A DNA stretch of 64,000 bases from Leptodactylus fallax (Eukaryota > Chordata > Amphibia > Anura > Leptodactylidae). How positions within the stretch are numbered: the stretch's first letter is position 1; the number at the start of each line of letters is the position of its first letter. The position numbers and the translations under genes are program-made. The DNA lies in the NCBI GenBank assembly GCA_947044405.1, contig CAMRHE010000077.1, forward strand, positions 5,795,501 to 5,859,500, read 5' to 3'. The notes under the pieces were generated by a model that was given only the letters and a program-made list of their open reading frames with translations, had not been told where the DNA came from and did not search any database. Below, piece by piece: positions 50,992 through 64,000 of the stretch.

Positions 50992-52409
50992 CTGCAAATG
51001 AATCATTCTAAGAGTTAACATACAATCTGCCTCTGCTGTTACAGCAGTTGTACACACAGCTGACAAATATGTTCATATTGTGACTGCAGCATTTTGATAG
51101 ATTTTGCCTGTTGATTTGTCAGAAGACCTAATAAAGGACAGAAGGATCTCTCGCAGGTACACTTCTACAACCACCTTTTTCAATACTTCTAAACAAATAA
51201 TAAAAAACAGCCTTGATAATAAAAAAAAAAAAATCTATATTTTTGTACACAGCTCCTCTGCAGAACTATGTGTTGTGTTAGGTACAGGTTATAAACCAAT
51301 CCTGTGTAAACTGATCCTGCAGCCATGTAATTCCCCACTCTCTTACCTCTCAGGTTGCTTTACTATAGACAGTAAAGTGTGTACATGGAAGAGATAAATA
51401 AATTAACTGCAAAAGTGCATAATTTTTAAGCTGGAATAATAAGGGGTCATTCACATTGCCTATAATGAAGAGGAATTTGAGACAGACAGCTCTCTAAAAT
51501 TGCTCATTTCCACCCCTCCGACCTAATCAGCGCAGTGTCTCGAGCAGATAAAGAAGGGCGCTTATTTTTCAGTGTTTTACTTCGATCTCTGCCTCCAGTG
51601 TTTTCAGGGTGGAATCCATCTCAAAATTAGCTCCCGAATCCCCAGTGTGAACATACCCTAACACCTGCAGTTTTGATGCAGTTTTTTTTTTTTTAAGCTA
51701 AACACAGGAACCAAAAGGAAAGCAAATTCTATAAGAAAGACTAATATATCCACCAACTAACATTTATGTACATATATATATATATGCTATATATAGCAAT
51801 TGGGTTCCAGATATAAGAAGCATTCTTACATAAGAGAATATCACCATAAATATGTCTGCAAACATATGCGCTGCTATAAAGGCTCTATGCATACACCGCC
51901 TACAGTAGGCCTGGGGCCATAAGTAGACATTATGTATCAAAAAACTCCAAAAATGGGACTGAGCAGCAGCATGGCCATGTGACCAATGGACATGATGTCA
52001 CTTTCTGAGAAGAAGAAAGCAGCCGTGTTTACTAAGTCCTGGACAACCCCTTTAAAGTTGGAGTGTTGCTTGTATGGTAGCCTGAGCCTCAGGCCTCATT
52101 CACATGGCTGCAATGTAGGAAATGCTGTGTATACGGCCTTAGAATAAAACTTTTTGAGTGGTTTTGTTTGTGTAAGAATCCATACAGGGAATGTTGGCTT
52201 AATAATTAGCTTCCTGTCACCGGATCAGTGGTCAATCACTAGCGCTTTGTAACACTGAATAACAGGAATCTAATAGTGGTCACTAACTTCTCACCAAACA
52301 TTGTAAATCAATAGTGAATTTTGGATGTGTATCACATGGATCTCAAATTCAGTTGTGTACATGAGGCCTAGCAGGAATAGTGTAAGAAGAGAACTATGCT
52401 GGGAAATAC
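50992..52409 (-). other. KANSL1L intron
   Basis: It contains an inverted-repeat element at about 51430-51663 and a TATATA palindrome near 51774-51797. Nothing else was recognised. Confidence 0.7.
51430..51663. repeat. Inverted-repeat element (GGGGTCATTCACATTGCC)
   Basis: It starts near AATAAGGGGTCATTCACATT and ends CCAGTGTGAACATACCCTAA. The interior GAGGAATTTGAGACAG is related to CCACCTCAAAATC-type blocks in the elements near 50490 and 62892. Confidence 0.55.
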
Positions 52410-52558
52410 CTTGGGGTGAGAATTTCTTTGTACTGTAATTTCTCTAACTTAGATGGTGCAACCAGGTTCATGGGAATAACAATGTTGTCAATGTCATATG
52501 AGCTTTCGCTCCTCACTCTTCGTCTTGTTGCGCTTAGCACAATATTAGGGTCCCGTGC
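52410..52558 (-). CDS. KANSL1L: KANSL1L coding exon, PEHE start (149 nt)
   Basis: The acceptor is TTTAGTTACAG and the donor CCCAAG|GTATTT. It encodes [20 protein letters not shown] and [23 protein letters not shown] and [12 protein letters not shown] are the diagnostic PEHE motifs. Confidence 0.95.
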
Positions 52559-52730
52559 CTGTAACTAAACCACACAAAAAAGAACAGAAGTGAGAAGTTG
52601 ATAATGTTCTACCATTCAATAAAGCTGCCACTTTTCTAAATACTGAATTGTATATATATTCGTACATGAGAGAAGACAACAGGAAATAGATTTTCACATG
52701 TTAGCATCCTATTCCTATGGTATTATATAC

Positions 52731-52804
52731 CTGCACAGAGGTTATCTGAGAGGTTGGAGTCACGCTGAGATCATCAGGTTGGGTAACATGGTCCAGGTAA
52801 ATAT
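52731..52804 (-). CDS. KANSL1L: KANSL1L coding exon (74 nt)
   Basis: The acceptor is TTGTCCTTCAG and the donor GTGCAG|GTATAT. It completes an Asp codon, then reads IYLDHVTQPDDLSVTPTSQI. It is acidic and Thr-rich, before the PEHE region. Confidence 0.88.
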
Positions 52805-53404
52805 CTGAAGGACAAGACATTTACAATTATGTATCTTTTCATAGGATATTAATGCTGCTTTACATGATTTTCTACAATGACAACAACCAGTAGGCCCCTT
52901 CTTATTCTGTAGTTATGAAACAAACTATACTATATTTAACTACAATATGAAACGACTATACAATATCCATAATTGTAGGATATCATATAAAATAATAACT
53001 GTCTCTGACTCCAGAGCCCTGTCCACAAACATGACATGTGCAGGGCTATTAGCAAACATTCCAAACATGCTTTTAATTACCCGAAATGCAGCCTCATAGT
53101 GGGCAAAATGTATTATTTAGTAGTATGCAAATGAGACTGGAAGTGCAATGGGGGCAGCCACGAGTCTCTGACTCCCCAGCAGTAATTCTGCCCAGCACTG
53201 CCCATCTAGCCTGGGTTTTGGCCTCCCCCCTTCCCCTTCTGAAATCTCTGTAATGCGCTGTAGTCGGAGCATGTGCAGGCCAGCTGCTGATGCTAGTTGA
53301 GGCATCATTCGCATCTGTAAATTGCAGGCGGCAGCTGATGTAGCCTCATAGACCTGGGTGGCCACAAACACTGATGACATGTGTGAAGCGGGTGTGAAAC
53401 ATCT

Positions 53405-53570
53405 GTTTGTACGTTCTCTCTGTGTTTGCGTTGGTTTCCACCGAGTACTCCGGTTTCCTCCCACACTCCAAAGACATACTGATAGAGGAATATATGGTAC
53501 AGTGACTCACAATATCTGTAAAGCGCTGCGGAATATGATGGCACTATATAAGTAAACAAAATAAAATAGT
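53405..53570 (-). repeat. L2/V-SINE-like 3' tail fragment (reverse)
   Basis: It contains TACTCCGGTTTCCTCCCACA, the reverse complement of the conserved tail, then CCAAAGACATACTGATAGAG and GTAAAGCGCTGCGGAATATG. It matches 19085-19320 and 62290-62525. Confidence 0.65.
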
Positions 53571-54158
53571 AAAATGATCCACACCTGGGCAAGGCAGTAT
53601 GAATGCTGGGGAGCCAGAGATTTGCAGTGCTCCAGACACTCCCCCACTGCACTTCTTGCTTCATTTGCATATTACTAAATAACAAAGCTAATCCACGGTG
53701 AGCTTCCTTTTGGGGTTCAGGGGTATGTTTGGAGGGTTTGTAAACAGACCGACACGCCAATGTGTTTTTACAGGGGGATAAATTCTTGATGACAAATTCC
53801 TTTAAAAGCTAAGACTTTAATCTCCAGCAGCGCCCACAGCCCCATAGAAGTGAATGGAGCGCCGGCCATGCAAGCGCACTAGTGCTCCATTCACAACAAG
53901 GCAAATCGGACACTTATTCCGTCCTGTAGATCAGGGATTAGTGTCCCTTACTGTCAATTTATTGCATCTTTCTGACTATTTCCACGACACCTATCTATCT
54001 TCAAGTATATCTATTCACTCATAAAAATATAGTCTCATCTCTAGTCAGACCCCCAGCAAAATACTGAAAAATATACCACATAGTGCAACATGGATATAAG
54101 AAATTTAAGTAAGAAAATAAAAAAGAGAAAGTGACAATTTGGATTTTTGAGGTAAACT

Positions 54159-54646
54159 TAAAGGAGTTGTCCTCTTTGAGACCAATATTGAGAGACAAAT
54201 CTTATTACTTATATAATAAAAAGTTATACAATTTTCCAATATACTTTCTGTATCAATTCCTCAGGGTTTTCTACATCTCTGCTTGCTGTCATTCATTCTG
54301 CTTACTTCCAGTGGATAAAAATCAGTCCATGGTCATGTGATGAGCACACAGGTGCACAGCTCGTTATAGCCACAGCACAGTAATCAGACATCTGCCTGGT
54401 AACGAGCTGTGCACCTGTGTGTCCATCACATGACCATGAACTGTATATCACATGACCATGGACTGTATATCACATGATGGACTAATTTTTATAAACTGGG
54501 AGTAAGCAGAATGAATGACAGCTAGCAAAGATCTAGAAAAATGAAGAACTGATACTAAAAGTATATTGGGAACTGTAGAACTTTTTATTATACAAACAAT
54601 AACATTGGTCTCTCAATATTGGTCTGAAAGTGGACAACCCCTTTAA
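54159..54646. repeat. TTAA-bounded palindromic element, about 488 bp
   Basis: It starts TTAAAGGAGTTGTCCTCTTT and ends GTGGACAACCCCTTTAA. Both arms carry ACCAATATTGAGAGAC in opposite orientations, and the centre pairs ACAGGTGCACAGCTCGTTA with TAACGAGCTGTGCACCTGT. The inner half is a strong hairpin. Confidence 0.82.
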
Positions 54647-54663
54647 AGATTGTACCTCCAAAC

Positions 54664-55100
54664 AAAAAAAAACTTTTTCATAAATGAATAGTACAGGCGA
54701 AGATAATAAATGGTTTAATATATCTTCTTATTAAAGAAATATGTTCCCTTCTCCACTTATTAGGTTGATCTATGCCTCTTTATTCTCACTCAGGCTATTT
54801 ATTTGTACAGAATCATCTCTGTACTCACCTCACTCACAGATGTCTATAGAGAGGGGAGGGGGAGGAGGGACCAGCTGCTTCATTTTGTGCAGTAATGGAG
54901 TCTTATCTTGAAGATACAGCAGTGTCAGACTTACTCACAGTGTACCAGTTGCAGCTATTTGTGTCTTTTCCAGGAGCCTTCTCCCTTTCCTCTCCGTAGA
55001 CTTCTGTGTAAAAGGCAACTAAGCCTGATAAGTGGAGAAGGAAACCTATTTCTTTAATATATGACAAATTTTCTTTTATTCACCAGTACATTTATGTACA
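54664..55100. repeat. Inverted-repeat element
   Basis: The left arm AATATATCTTCTTATTAAAG pairs with TCTTTAATATATGAC at the right. CCTTCTCCACTTATTAGG pairs with CCTGATAAGTGGAGAAGG. Non-coding. Confidence 0.65.
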
Positions 55101-55152
55101 TTTGTTTTATAACTGGAGGTAATATCTGCCTAATCCACAGTTGTGGTTTTAC

Positions 55153-55254
55153 CGGTTTCAGACAAGTTTCCATGTCTTCTTTCTCGGCTGGGTGTTTCCA
55201 GTACCAGCTGTGGACTAGCGCTTGACGTAGAACTCTTGCTCCATTTGGCAGGAA
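55153..55254 (-). CDS. KANSL1L: KANSL1L coding exon (102 nt)
   Basis: The acceptor is CTGCTTCTAG and the donor ACCG|GTAAAA. It encodes PAKWSKSSTSSASPQLVLET and then a basic stretch (PSRERRHGNL). Another frame is also open, but only this one matches the phases of both neighbours. Confidence 0.88.
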
Positions 55255-56544
55255 CTAGAAGCAGAACCATGTAGTTCAAGTAACAAATATAACGAATTCA
55301 CCATAAAAATTAGTTATAGGGTTCACATTCATTTGAGCTAACATTTTTTAACACATTTTTCTGTTCTCCTGTGGGATAGGATATAGCTTATCGCTGAATA
55401 AAAAGAATAAAAGCTGGTCATGTACATTAGATTAATGTCAGCTGAAGCTGCCAATTGACTAGTTGACCAGATAAAGAAAAAATCAGTGCTTAGAAATTCC
55501 TTACTGTATCTTTGTAGTGGTCAGAACTGAGTTTTTCTGATACAGAACTTCATATACCCTGCATAGGTATGAATTTAAAAGATGACATGCTGTAACCTTC
55601 AGTCACCACTAGAGGGAACTACCGCATGCTGCATTATTATTAAAGGGGTCATCCAAGATCTGAACATATTTGATACTGATGACCTAGCAGAGCTCCGTAC
55701 TATGTAGATGTAGTGTTAGAGCCCGGGAACTGCAGCACCACTGCCACATTCACATGAATAGGTGCAGGGCTATACTTCGTATACACCTTCCAGAGGCTGC
55801 ATCAGCTGATCAGTTCAGGTTTGAGGTGTTGGACACTTACTGATCTGATACTAATGACCTATGATGTGGATAGGTCATCAGTATCAAATATCTTTAGATC
55901 CTGGACAACCCCTTTATTTTCACTGTTTAAACACTCAATATACTGTATGTTTATATGTTTATGCACTCACAAAAACTTTTGACATATTATAGTGAATTTT
56001 CGATGAGAGTCCAGGTGCCGAGATCTCCATTGGCCGCTAAAACAAAGGGACAGGAGCAGAGTTGAACACTGTGCTCCTTCGGCACTGATCGATGAGTGTT
56101 GTATGGATTTGTAGACTTTCTATAGAGTGTGTACAATGCTCCAAGGACAGCTGAGTAGAGCCGATCAGGCACAGTGGTCAGATGAGCGCCTCAGCCCCTC
56201 TGTATCAGCAATCAGTAGGGGGTCTCAGCACCCTAGCGTCAGTCAAAACTTCTGACATGTCTGTACCATGTGCAGTGGCCATGCTGAGATTCTGCAGCTC
56301 AGCTTCCCATTCACCTAAATGAATGACCACTACAAGGTGTATGGAAACCATCTGCCTCAAGCATCCTCTGGCACCAGAAACTGCTACGAATTGCTCAGGG
56401 TGTTGGTGTTGAACCTTCACCTTTCTGGTAACACTGACTTATCCTAAGGACATGCCAATATTACATGGATGAAGAACCCTTTTAATGTATAGAATTGCCG
56501 TAAGAAAAAAATGCGGCAATGTAAACACAAATCTATAGACATAC
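55255..56544 (-). other. KANSL1L intron
   Basis: It contains a palindromic element at 55640-55916. Other sequence is unremarkable. Confidence 0.7.
55640..55916. repeat. Palindromic MITE, one end decayed
   Basis: It starts TTAAAGGGGTCATCCAAG and ends GGACAACCCCTTTATT. TATTTGATACTGATGACCTA pairs with TAGGTCATCAGTATCAAATA. The TTAA at the right end has mutated to TTTATT. Confidence 0.78.
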
Positions 56545-56655
56545 CGTAGGAGATATTTTCATCGTCACCAGGGTTAAATATCCTACTACACAATTCATCC
56601 ATGATGTCACTCTTGCACTTCAGCAAACCCTCAAGGTGCAGATGTAATGGAAGGT
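56545..56655 (-). CDS. KANSL1L: KANSL1L coding exon (111 nt)
   Basis: The acceptor is CTCATCTAG and the donor TACG|GTATGT. It encodes LPLHLHLEGLLKCKSDIMDE through NPGDDENISY, conserved in the KANSL1 family directly after HPVLSLPSD. Confidence 0.92.
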
Positions 56656-56737
56656 CTAGATGAGAAATCAGCAATGTCAAACTGTGAAAATGCGCAATGT
56701 TTGCGACTCTGGAACGTGAGGCAGCACTGAAGCTTAC

Positions 56738-56891
56738 CAGAAGGTAGTGACAAGACGGGGTGAAAGTTTGGGTCTACCTCACAGACATTTCGTTTTACTA
56801 ACACAGGTTTCTGAAGCTTGTCACCACTGAGCCAGGTTGGGTCTGAAGTTTGCCGATGACTTCCATGTAGTGGCTGAGGACATGGCAAAGC
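56738..56891 (-). CDS. KANSL1L: KANSL1L coding exon (154 nt)
   Basis: The acceptor is TATTGCTGCAG and the donor TTCTG|GTAAGC. It encodes 51 codons ending EVDPNFHPVLSLPS. The HPVLSLPSD-LPLHLH junction with the next exon is typical of KANSL1 proteins. Confidence 0.93.
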
Positions 56892-57512
56892 CTGCAGCAA
56901 TAAGATTACAAACCATGTAAGAAAACATAAGAAACATTAACACACGTTATCTTCATGTATGTCAGAGGTTTCTCATCTTTTTACAGCAAGGTGGATATAT
57001 TATTATACAAGTTAATAAATAAAAAAATGTAGACAATGTAAAAAAAAATCTGATTCCATCTGAATTCTCTGTAAGACGTGGGATAAGCTCACAAATCCCC
57101 GTATTATTAAAGACTATGCTTGGAAAATTTGTCTCCACAATGGCAGAAGCTTCGTAGTCTCAGCTTGTAAAGATTTTTGGCAGGGTATATGCATTCCTAG
57201 AAGTCACTGCTTGACACAAGCAGGCAGTGCATGGAAACTACATTCACACCATTATAAAGACAACTGGTGTCCATAAGTACCGAAACAAAAAGCGTCCCCC
57301 ACTCAAGACCCCCTCTGCGATCCAAAGGGGGAGCCACTTCAAATAAGAGTGGTTCCTACCTATACAATACATTTATTACATGTTCAGCCATTCACCATGT
57401 AACATTACATTTTCTCTGTAAATATCTGTTTTATCTTAAAGTAACAAACAACCTGCATTAAGGAATTTAACTTATATATTAGGAATCTACATATTAAATC
57501 TATTCGTCTCAC

Positions 57513-57708
57513 CAAACGCAATGGTGTGTAGCCTGGAATCAATCGATATAAGTTCTGCTTGTGAAATAAAAGCAGAGGTCTGGTACGTGCTGCGCTGCTT
57601 GCGAGAATGGAGGAGGCTCTAACACGGATCCGCTTCCTTTTTTTTACTGGCTGCGGCTTGCCTAATCCATTCCTGGTGGGAGCTCCCACTTTTTGTAGCT
57701 TTGATATT
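57513..57708 (-). CDS. KANSL1L: KANSL1L coding exon, basic region (196 nt)
   Basis: The acceptor is TTCCTTTTAG and the donor CGTTTG|GTGAGA. It encodes 65 codons with a strongly basic PVKKRKRIRVRASSIL, a likely nuclear localisation signal. An unspliced reading extends the frame past the donor, but the phase match to 56891 supports splicing. Confidence 0.9.
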
Positions 57709-57870
57709 CTAAAAGGAAGCAAATATTTGAGTCGTGAATGAAAGCAAGGGTGTTCCCAAATTATTGTTATTACTGCTCCGCAGAGAGCGCCCATCATTGC
57801 TGTGTATCAATGTAGGTTTCTTTAACAGGTAGAAATGTCAGTGTTTACTTTTGCGACCACTAAGCCTTAC

Positions 57871-57974
57871 CCCTGAGGAGCTCTGGTAGACATCCTTCCA
57901 TCTGCAAAGGGTTTAACAGGACTAGTAGGGGTGGCAGTAATAACACTGCTGACCATTTCAGTCAACTGGGCACT
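57871..57974 (-). CDS. KANSL1L: KANSL1L coding exon (104 nt), most upstream in window
   Basis: The acceptor is TTGTATTTCAG and the donor CAGGG|GTAAGG. It encodes SAQLTEMVSSVITATPTSPV through TRAPQ and a split Gly. It is Ser/Thr-rich. Earlier exons lie outside the window. Confidence 0.88.
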
Positions 57975-58379
57975 CTGAAATACAAGACACAACATACATA
58001 AAGACATCTTGTTAACATTAGCACCATGTCCACATTATAGTTACCCTATGTTACGGCTATGTTTATTGAATACTTTTCTCACAGTTGTAGTCATTATTAT
58101 AATAGGTTACTCTTTTCATGGTATTAATTACCTTTTGTAGCCATTTTGGTTAGGAATTTCATGAGCCCCCGCCATGCCTTTTACATATAAAACAGTATTT
58201 TTTAATAGCTTTTATTGCTTCTAGAGAAATAAAGTGAGGACAGTGCACATGCAACATAACAAATGCAGTACAAATAATATAGTCACTACGTCCCAACCCT
58301 AGTACAAGCCCTGCTTGCCTTCTGAAGAGAGAAAAAAAGAAAAAAAAAAACTAATCTTGAGAATAGTTATCATCACATA

Positions 58380-60017
<1,638 letters not shown>

Positions 60018-61248
60018 TATACAATAGTGTACCTTTTGGTAATTCATAATTTGCCTATAAAATAGACCTCTTATAATATAATTTAGTGCATGTCCACCAT
60101 TGAACACCACTGTACATTAGACATAGTCTTCAGAAATATGGAGTATTACTATTACTCTTCTTGTACAGTTACTAACTCTATTACTGTCAATGCTGAGTTT
60201 GCTTCAAAGCAGTCAAATAATTTGTGGACAAACTCTTTCCAAAAAGTTTACTTGAACTCTTATAAGAATGGAATCCCATAAGCAGTTTTTGGTGCTGTTT
60301 TATGAGCCAGGGGTAGATTCACAAAAGAAGGAAAAGTGTAAATGAATGACTGACACGTCTACTCTGTTTCATATCCTCTCCTTGTTTTGGCACAGACATG
60401 CAGCTCAAAATTCCACACAAACCAAATATAGTAAAAAATGTTTTAGTTTTTTTTTATACAGATGTAGCAGAGGTAACATGAACGTCTGCAATGGTTAAAC
60501 TATTGCAGTGCAATGTCTTATCACAGAATGAAATGTTTTTCCAATGACTTTTTATTGTTTTTTGTTGTCCTCTTTGATAAGTTATCACATTGCAGCAGTT
60601 TAACAGATTGAAGAAGTTCGGGTTAAGTTATCAGATATCTGACATGGGCAATGGACCTCCCCACACCACACTACCTTTTAGGAAAGTGGCAAGAGCGTTG
60701 CATAAAGGACACTTGCAGAAATTTTGGTTGCAAGTGGTGGCTTTTAAAAAGTTGCAAACCACAGGTCTGCAGACCACAGAAGTTGCATAAAATATTAATA
60801 AATGTGTCCCATTTCCTGTTAGTAAGTAACGCAGCATTTCACACTTGTCTGCATCAGCAAATATATAAAAAAAAATGGAATTGTGATACCCAATTTGCCG
60901 CTTTTCAGACTGCATGTCTCCTGGAATGAAGCTGACCGCAGGTAGACCGGCTACTACAGCAGAAGAAATTTTCTGAACAGCTTTATTGCCAAGGAACACT
61001 CATTAGAATTAAATGGAGCATTATATGGCGTTCCTAGATTTCAGTGAGCACCAGCGCTCTCCCATAGAAGAGTCTTTACTATGTCTCTTGGCTTGGACTA
61101 CAAGGTGACCAAAAATTGCATTCAAGTCATGTGCAGATTCTTGTATTCTTCATGAAAAAAAAAAACCTGTGCTTAAGTCTTATCCTCAATGTATGTAAAT
61201 TTCTTGTAAGACATGCATTCAGCTTAGGGAACAGCAGAAGCTGCAGGT

Positions 61249-61668
61249 GAGGGTGGGTTCACACCTGCGTTCCAGTCCGTCCGTTGCCAATCCAGTGAAA
61301 ATCTCGGCGAACGGGATTGGCATCGGATACAGACCGGTCAGCGACACATTGGTTAAAAACCCATTCATTTGAATGGGTTTTTAAAGCAATGCGCGGGTGT
61401 CTGATTGCACCCTCTGCGATGTGAAGCCGTTTTTTTTCGTCAGACACGAAGTCCTGCGTGTCCGACTTTGTTTCCGACGAAAAAAAAGGATTCGCAGCAC
61501 AGAGGTTGCAATCGGACACCTGCGCATTGCTTTAAAAACCCATTCAAATGAATGGGTTTTTAACCAATGCGTCGCTGACCGGTCTGTATCCGATGCCAAT
61601 CTCGTTCGCCGAGATTTTCACTGGATTGGCAACGGACAGACTGGAACGCAGGTGTGAACCCACCCTTA
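61249..61668. repeat. Near-perfect hairpin element, about 420 bp
   Basis: The left end GGGTGGGTTCACACCTGCG is mirrored by CGCAGGTGTGAACCCACCC. Inner arms share ACCGGTCAGCGAC, CATTCATTTGAATGGG, CAATGCGC and GTCAGACACG/CGTGTCCGAC, with a small spacer near 61435-61475. The frames 61259-61519 (-) and 61397-61657 (+) are mirror images. Confidence 0.88.
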
Positions 61669-62289
61669 CTTTTCAGGGGTTGTATCAAGATTACATTATA
61701 CAGTGAATAGGTGATGTGTCTGACTGCAGGGACCCCAACAATATCCCCTAGTTTGACACTGCCGACTTCTATTCCTTGCCTATTTCTGGCAGTCCTATAG
61801 GGTTGAATGGAGCTGCAGCTCTGTTCCCACTCAAGTGAATACGAGTAGTGCTGCTGCACAGGAGACTAAGGTGGAAGCAGAAGGCTCTGTCACTTGCATT
61901 GGCTGCTGCAGTGGAGGATAACTGGAACAACTGAGAGATGAGGGTTCCGGGTATCAAATCCCCACCGATCTGATATTGGTGACCTATCCTGAAGACAGGT
62001 CTTCAGTTTCAAAAATGGCCCCCAGTCCAGAAAAGTCCTTTTAAGAAAAACCCTATAGCCTAATATGAACCTTATCCAATCGCTGTCCAGAATATATAGA
62101 GGGATGGGAAAGAGAAGACATGAAGTGGGCATAGAAAAATTCAGCATATTAATAAAACTTAATGTTTATTCAGTATACTTAAAAATATGTCTAAAAACGC
62201 GAGGTGGAAATGCCATATTATAACCCCTAATCCATATGAGAGGAGGGACAGTATAGACACTATTTTATATCTCCCTTCGTACACAATGT

Positions 62290-62525
62290 ATTATTTATTT
62301 ATTTTGCTTACTTATATATCGCCATCATATTCCACAGCCCTTTACAGATATTGTTAACACTGCCCCATATAGGACTCACAATCTAAATTCTCTATCAGTA
62401 TGTCTTTGCAATGTTGGAGGAAATTCATGCAAACACAGGGAGAAAATACAAACTTCTTGCAGATGTTGTCCTTGGCTGGATTTGAACCTAGAACCTCCAG
62501 TGCTAACCACTGAGCCACCGTGCTG
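62290..62525 (+). repeat. L2/V-SINE-like 3' tail fragment
   Basis: It contains CATATTCCACAGCCCTTTAC, GGACTCACAATCTAAATTC, and ends with GGATTTGAACCTAGAACC then CCACTGAGCCACCGTGCTG. This is the tail typical of L2-clade LINEs and their SINEs. Related to 19085 and 53405. Confidence 0.65.
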
Positions 62526-62891
62526 TCTGTGTAAGTCATTACGGCCCTTTCAGTATTGTATGTTTATGGAATGCAACATGCACTGGTGAACTGGTATAAT
62601 CCAGCCAGAAGAGAAGGCCTGCCTGGCACCTAGTTGTAAGGGAGAATAACTCTCCAGAATGAGAGATCCACAGGATCTATGGATCCACAGCACTATGTGT
62701 CCGGTTACCACTGGAGATGAGCCACTAGTGTCGGCCAGTTAGTAGTAATCTCTGGAGCCTCACCAAACAGTTCAGGGGAAACCCTGTTACTGTCTCATGC
62801 TGCTTAGTTGTCATCGCTGTCTGCCATGTTTCAGATATACCAGAAATGCAGTCTGGTCACAGACACCATTTCCACAAGCCTACTAGATCAC

Positions 62892-63217
62892 TTTAAGGGT
62901 ATGTTCACATGGAATTCCTCTTCATTTTCCACCGCCGGCATTTTCGCCGCAGTCTAGCCGGGATCCCGCTATTGATTAGGCCCAGATGAATGGGCCTAAT
63001 CAGCAGGGATTCTCGAGCCGCAGACGCTGTGGCTGAATCAGCTGCGGAATCCGTGGCAAGATTGAGCAGGACGCTTCTTTTTTCTGCATCCTGCTGCGAT
63101 CTCTGCCTCCCATCGAAAACAATGGGAGGCAGATTCCGGGAGGAATGTGCTCTGGATTCGGGGGCGAAATCCTCCCCCAAATCCGCGGCAAATTCCTCCG
63201 TGTGAACACAGCCTAAA
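62892..63217. repeat. Inverted-repeat element, about 325 bp
   Basis: It starts TTAAGGGTATGTTCACATGG and ends TCCGTGTGAACACAGCCTAA. GAATTCCTC at the left pairs with GCAAATTCCTCCG-type sequence at the right. It contains CCTGCTGCGATCTCTGCCTC and CGCCGGCATTTTCGCCGC. CpG-rich, non-coding. Confidence 0.65.
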
Positions 63218-64000
63218 TCTGCCATTTCTCCCATTCACACTGTGAATGGAGGAGACAAGTAAAAGAAAATATGTACAAAATAACTTTTACGTAAAAATAG
63301 AAAAAGGTCAATACATTTAGACTACTGAAAGTAACCACTTAAATGGCCACTAACCGAAAACTGAACTGCTATATATCTGTCCCGAGACAGATTGCAGATC
63401 ACATGACACGGATTACACATGTTTACAGTTTTCTATGGGGTAGGCTGGGCCCAGGAGTGACCAGGAAGTAGAAGGGATAAGAGAAGGAGGAGCTACGGAG
63501 GAGCTTTCATAACCAAAGCACTTTGGTACATGTTAGTACTTCTCTATATATGTCCTACAAGATCCTGGACTGTTTCTGAGTGAAAGACACACTGTTATAC
63601 AGCAGATCTGCCTCTACTTATAGTGTGCAGTGTACGGCCACAAGCTCAGAGATTAATGCAAACTACAGACAGAACGTGCAAAGGGGAAAACTGCAAAATA
63701 TAACTTATATAATGGGCAGATATAGCCTTACTCCCCATGTATACACACTGCACTACTGATTTATGTGAAGTTTGTTGGAAGTTTTGGTAGGTTTTACAAT
63801 AAAAAGTGACCAGCTCTCTTTAAATCAATGGGTAACGTCATTACAGCGCAGGGCTTGAGAACTGAGTCTATCAGTTTCTGTCTGGGAATCACTGAAGCAA
63901 AGCCTTCTGTATAGATCATTTACGGGGATAAACAGTATTGCGCAGCACATGTGTGACTATAACCCATACAGTGAACCTGTGAGCGAACCAGAAAAATACC

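Larger units (their letters stand above)
52805..55152 (-). other. KANSL1L intron rich in repeats
   Basis: It contains the reverse L2/SINE-like tail (53405-53570), an element at 54159-54646 and another inverted repeat at 54664-55100. No exon was seen. Confidence 0.7.
45431..57974 (-). other. KANSL1L: KANSL1L gene, 3' half (PEHE-domain, NSL complex)
   Basis: Ten exons on the reverse strand, with an optional eleventh, splice in one frame to a C-terminal portion of about 460 residues. All junctions are GT/AG and every phase matches. The order is a basic Ser-rich region, HPVLSLPSD-LPLHLHLEGLL, then the PEHE signature [40 protein letters not shown] and EYWERRIFPL. In KANSL1 the PEHE domain contacts the acetyltransferase KAT8 (MOF) in the nuclear NSL complex, which acetylates histone H4. 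KANSL1L rather than KANSL1 is chosen because the gene converges on RPE, as in other vertebrates. The 5' exons lie beyond the window. Confidence 0.92.

Noticed and set aside
53117..53760. Overlapping 115- and 151-residue - frames
   Set aside because: They cross the L2/SINE-like fragment and unconserved intron sequence, with no splice-consistent link to KANSL1L.
57405..57797. 130-residue - frame as a single-exon gene
   Set aside because: Its middle is the KANSL1L exon at 57513-57708; the rest is flanking intron on both sides.

Overview
The window is vertebrate nuclear DNA, most probably from an anuran amphibian. The evidence is three intron-rich genes in an arrangement known from other vertebrates, full-length Tc1-like transposons, many TTAA-bounded palindromic repeats of a kind common in frog genomes, and long minisatellites. 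There are no prokaryotic operons, CRISPR arrays or phage genes. The species call is an inference.

Layout. (1) About 1-24,607, + strand: the last four coding exons of a gene assigned to UNC80, an accessory subunit of the NALCN sodium-leak channel. The assignment rests mainly on gene order. Its introns hold a 2.2-kb minisatellite of 41-bp units (14,052-16,214) and a decayed Tc1 element (22,778-24,230). (2) 24,608-33,143: putative UNC80 3' UTR and intergenic DNA, with an intact Tc1-like transposon (25,307-26,955), a large hairpin repeat (30,408-30,994) and a 30-bp-unit array (about 31,907-32,510). (3) 33,144-42,078, + strand: complete RPE (ribulose-5-phosphate 3-epimerase) in six coding exons. 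The exons join to a 228-residue protein, but exon 1 carries one extra G in a G-run that breaks the frame. Intron 1 contains a 2.8-kb minisatellite with a 1,228-bp higher-order duplication. (4) 45,431-57,974, - strand: the 3' half of KANSL1L (NSL complex, PEHE domain) in ten to eleven exons, converging on RPE. Its upstream intron fills the rest of the window and holds a second intact Tc1-like transposon (58,380-60,017).

The order UNC80(+), RPE(+), KANSL1L(-) is the vertebrate order (human 2q34), and the three assignments support one another. The genes do different jobs (channel assembly, pentose phosphate pathway, chromatin acetylation) and are neighbours by synteny, not by a shared pathway.

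Most remaining sequence is intron or intergenic DNA filled with short inverted-repeat elements. Many begin TTAAAG and end CTTTAA, suggesting piggyBac-type non-autonomous elements. I found no convincing new biological system. The items most worth checking are the RPE exon 1 frameshift, the higher-order minisatellites, the two intact transposases and the TTAA-palindrome families. All coordinates and splice sites were read by eye; no alignment or database search was run.
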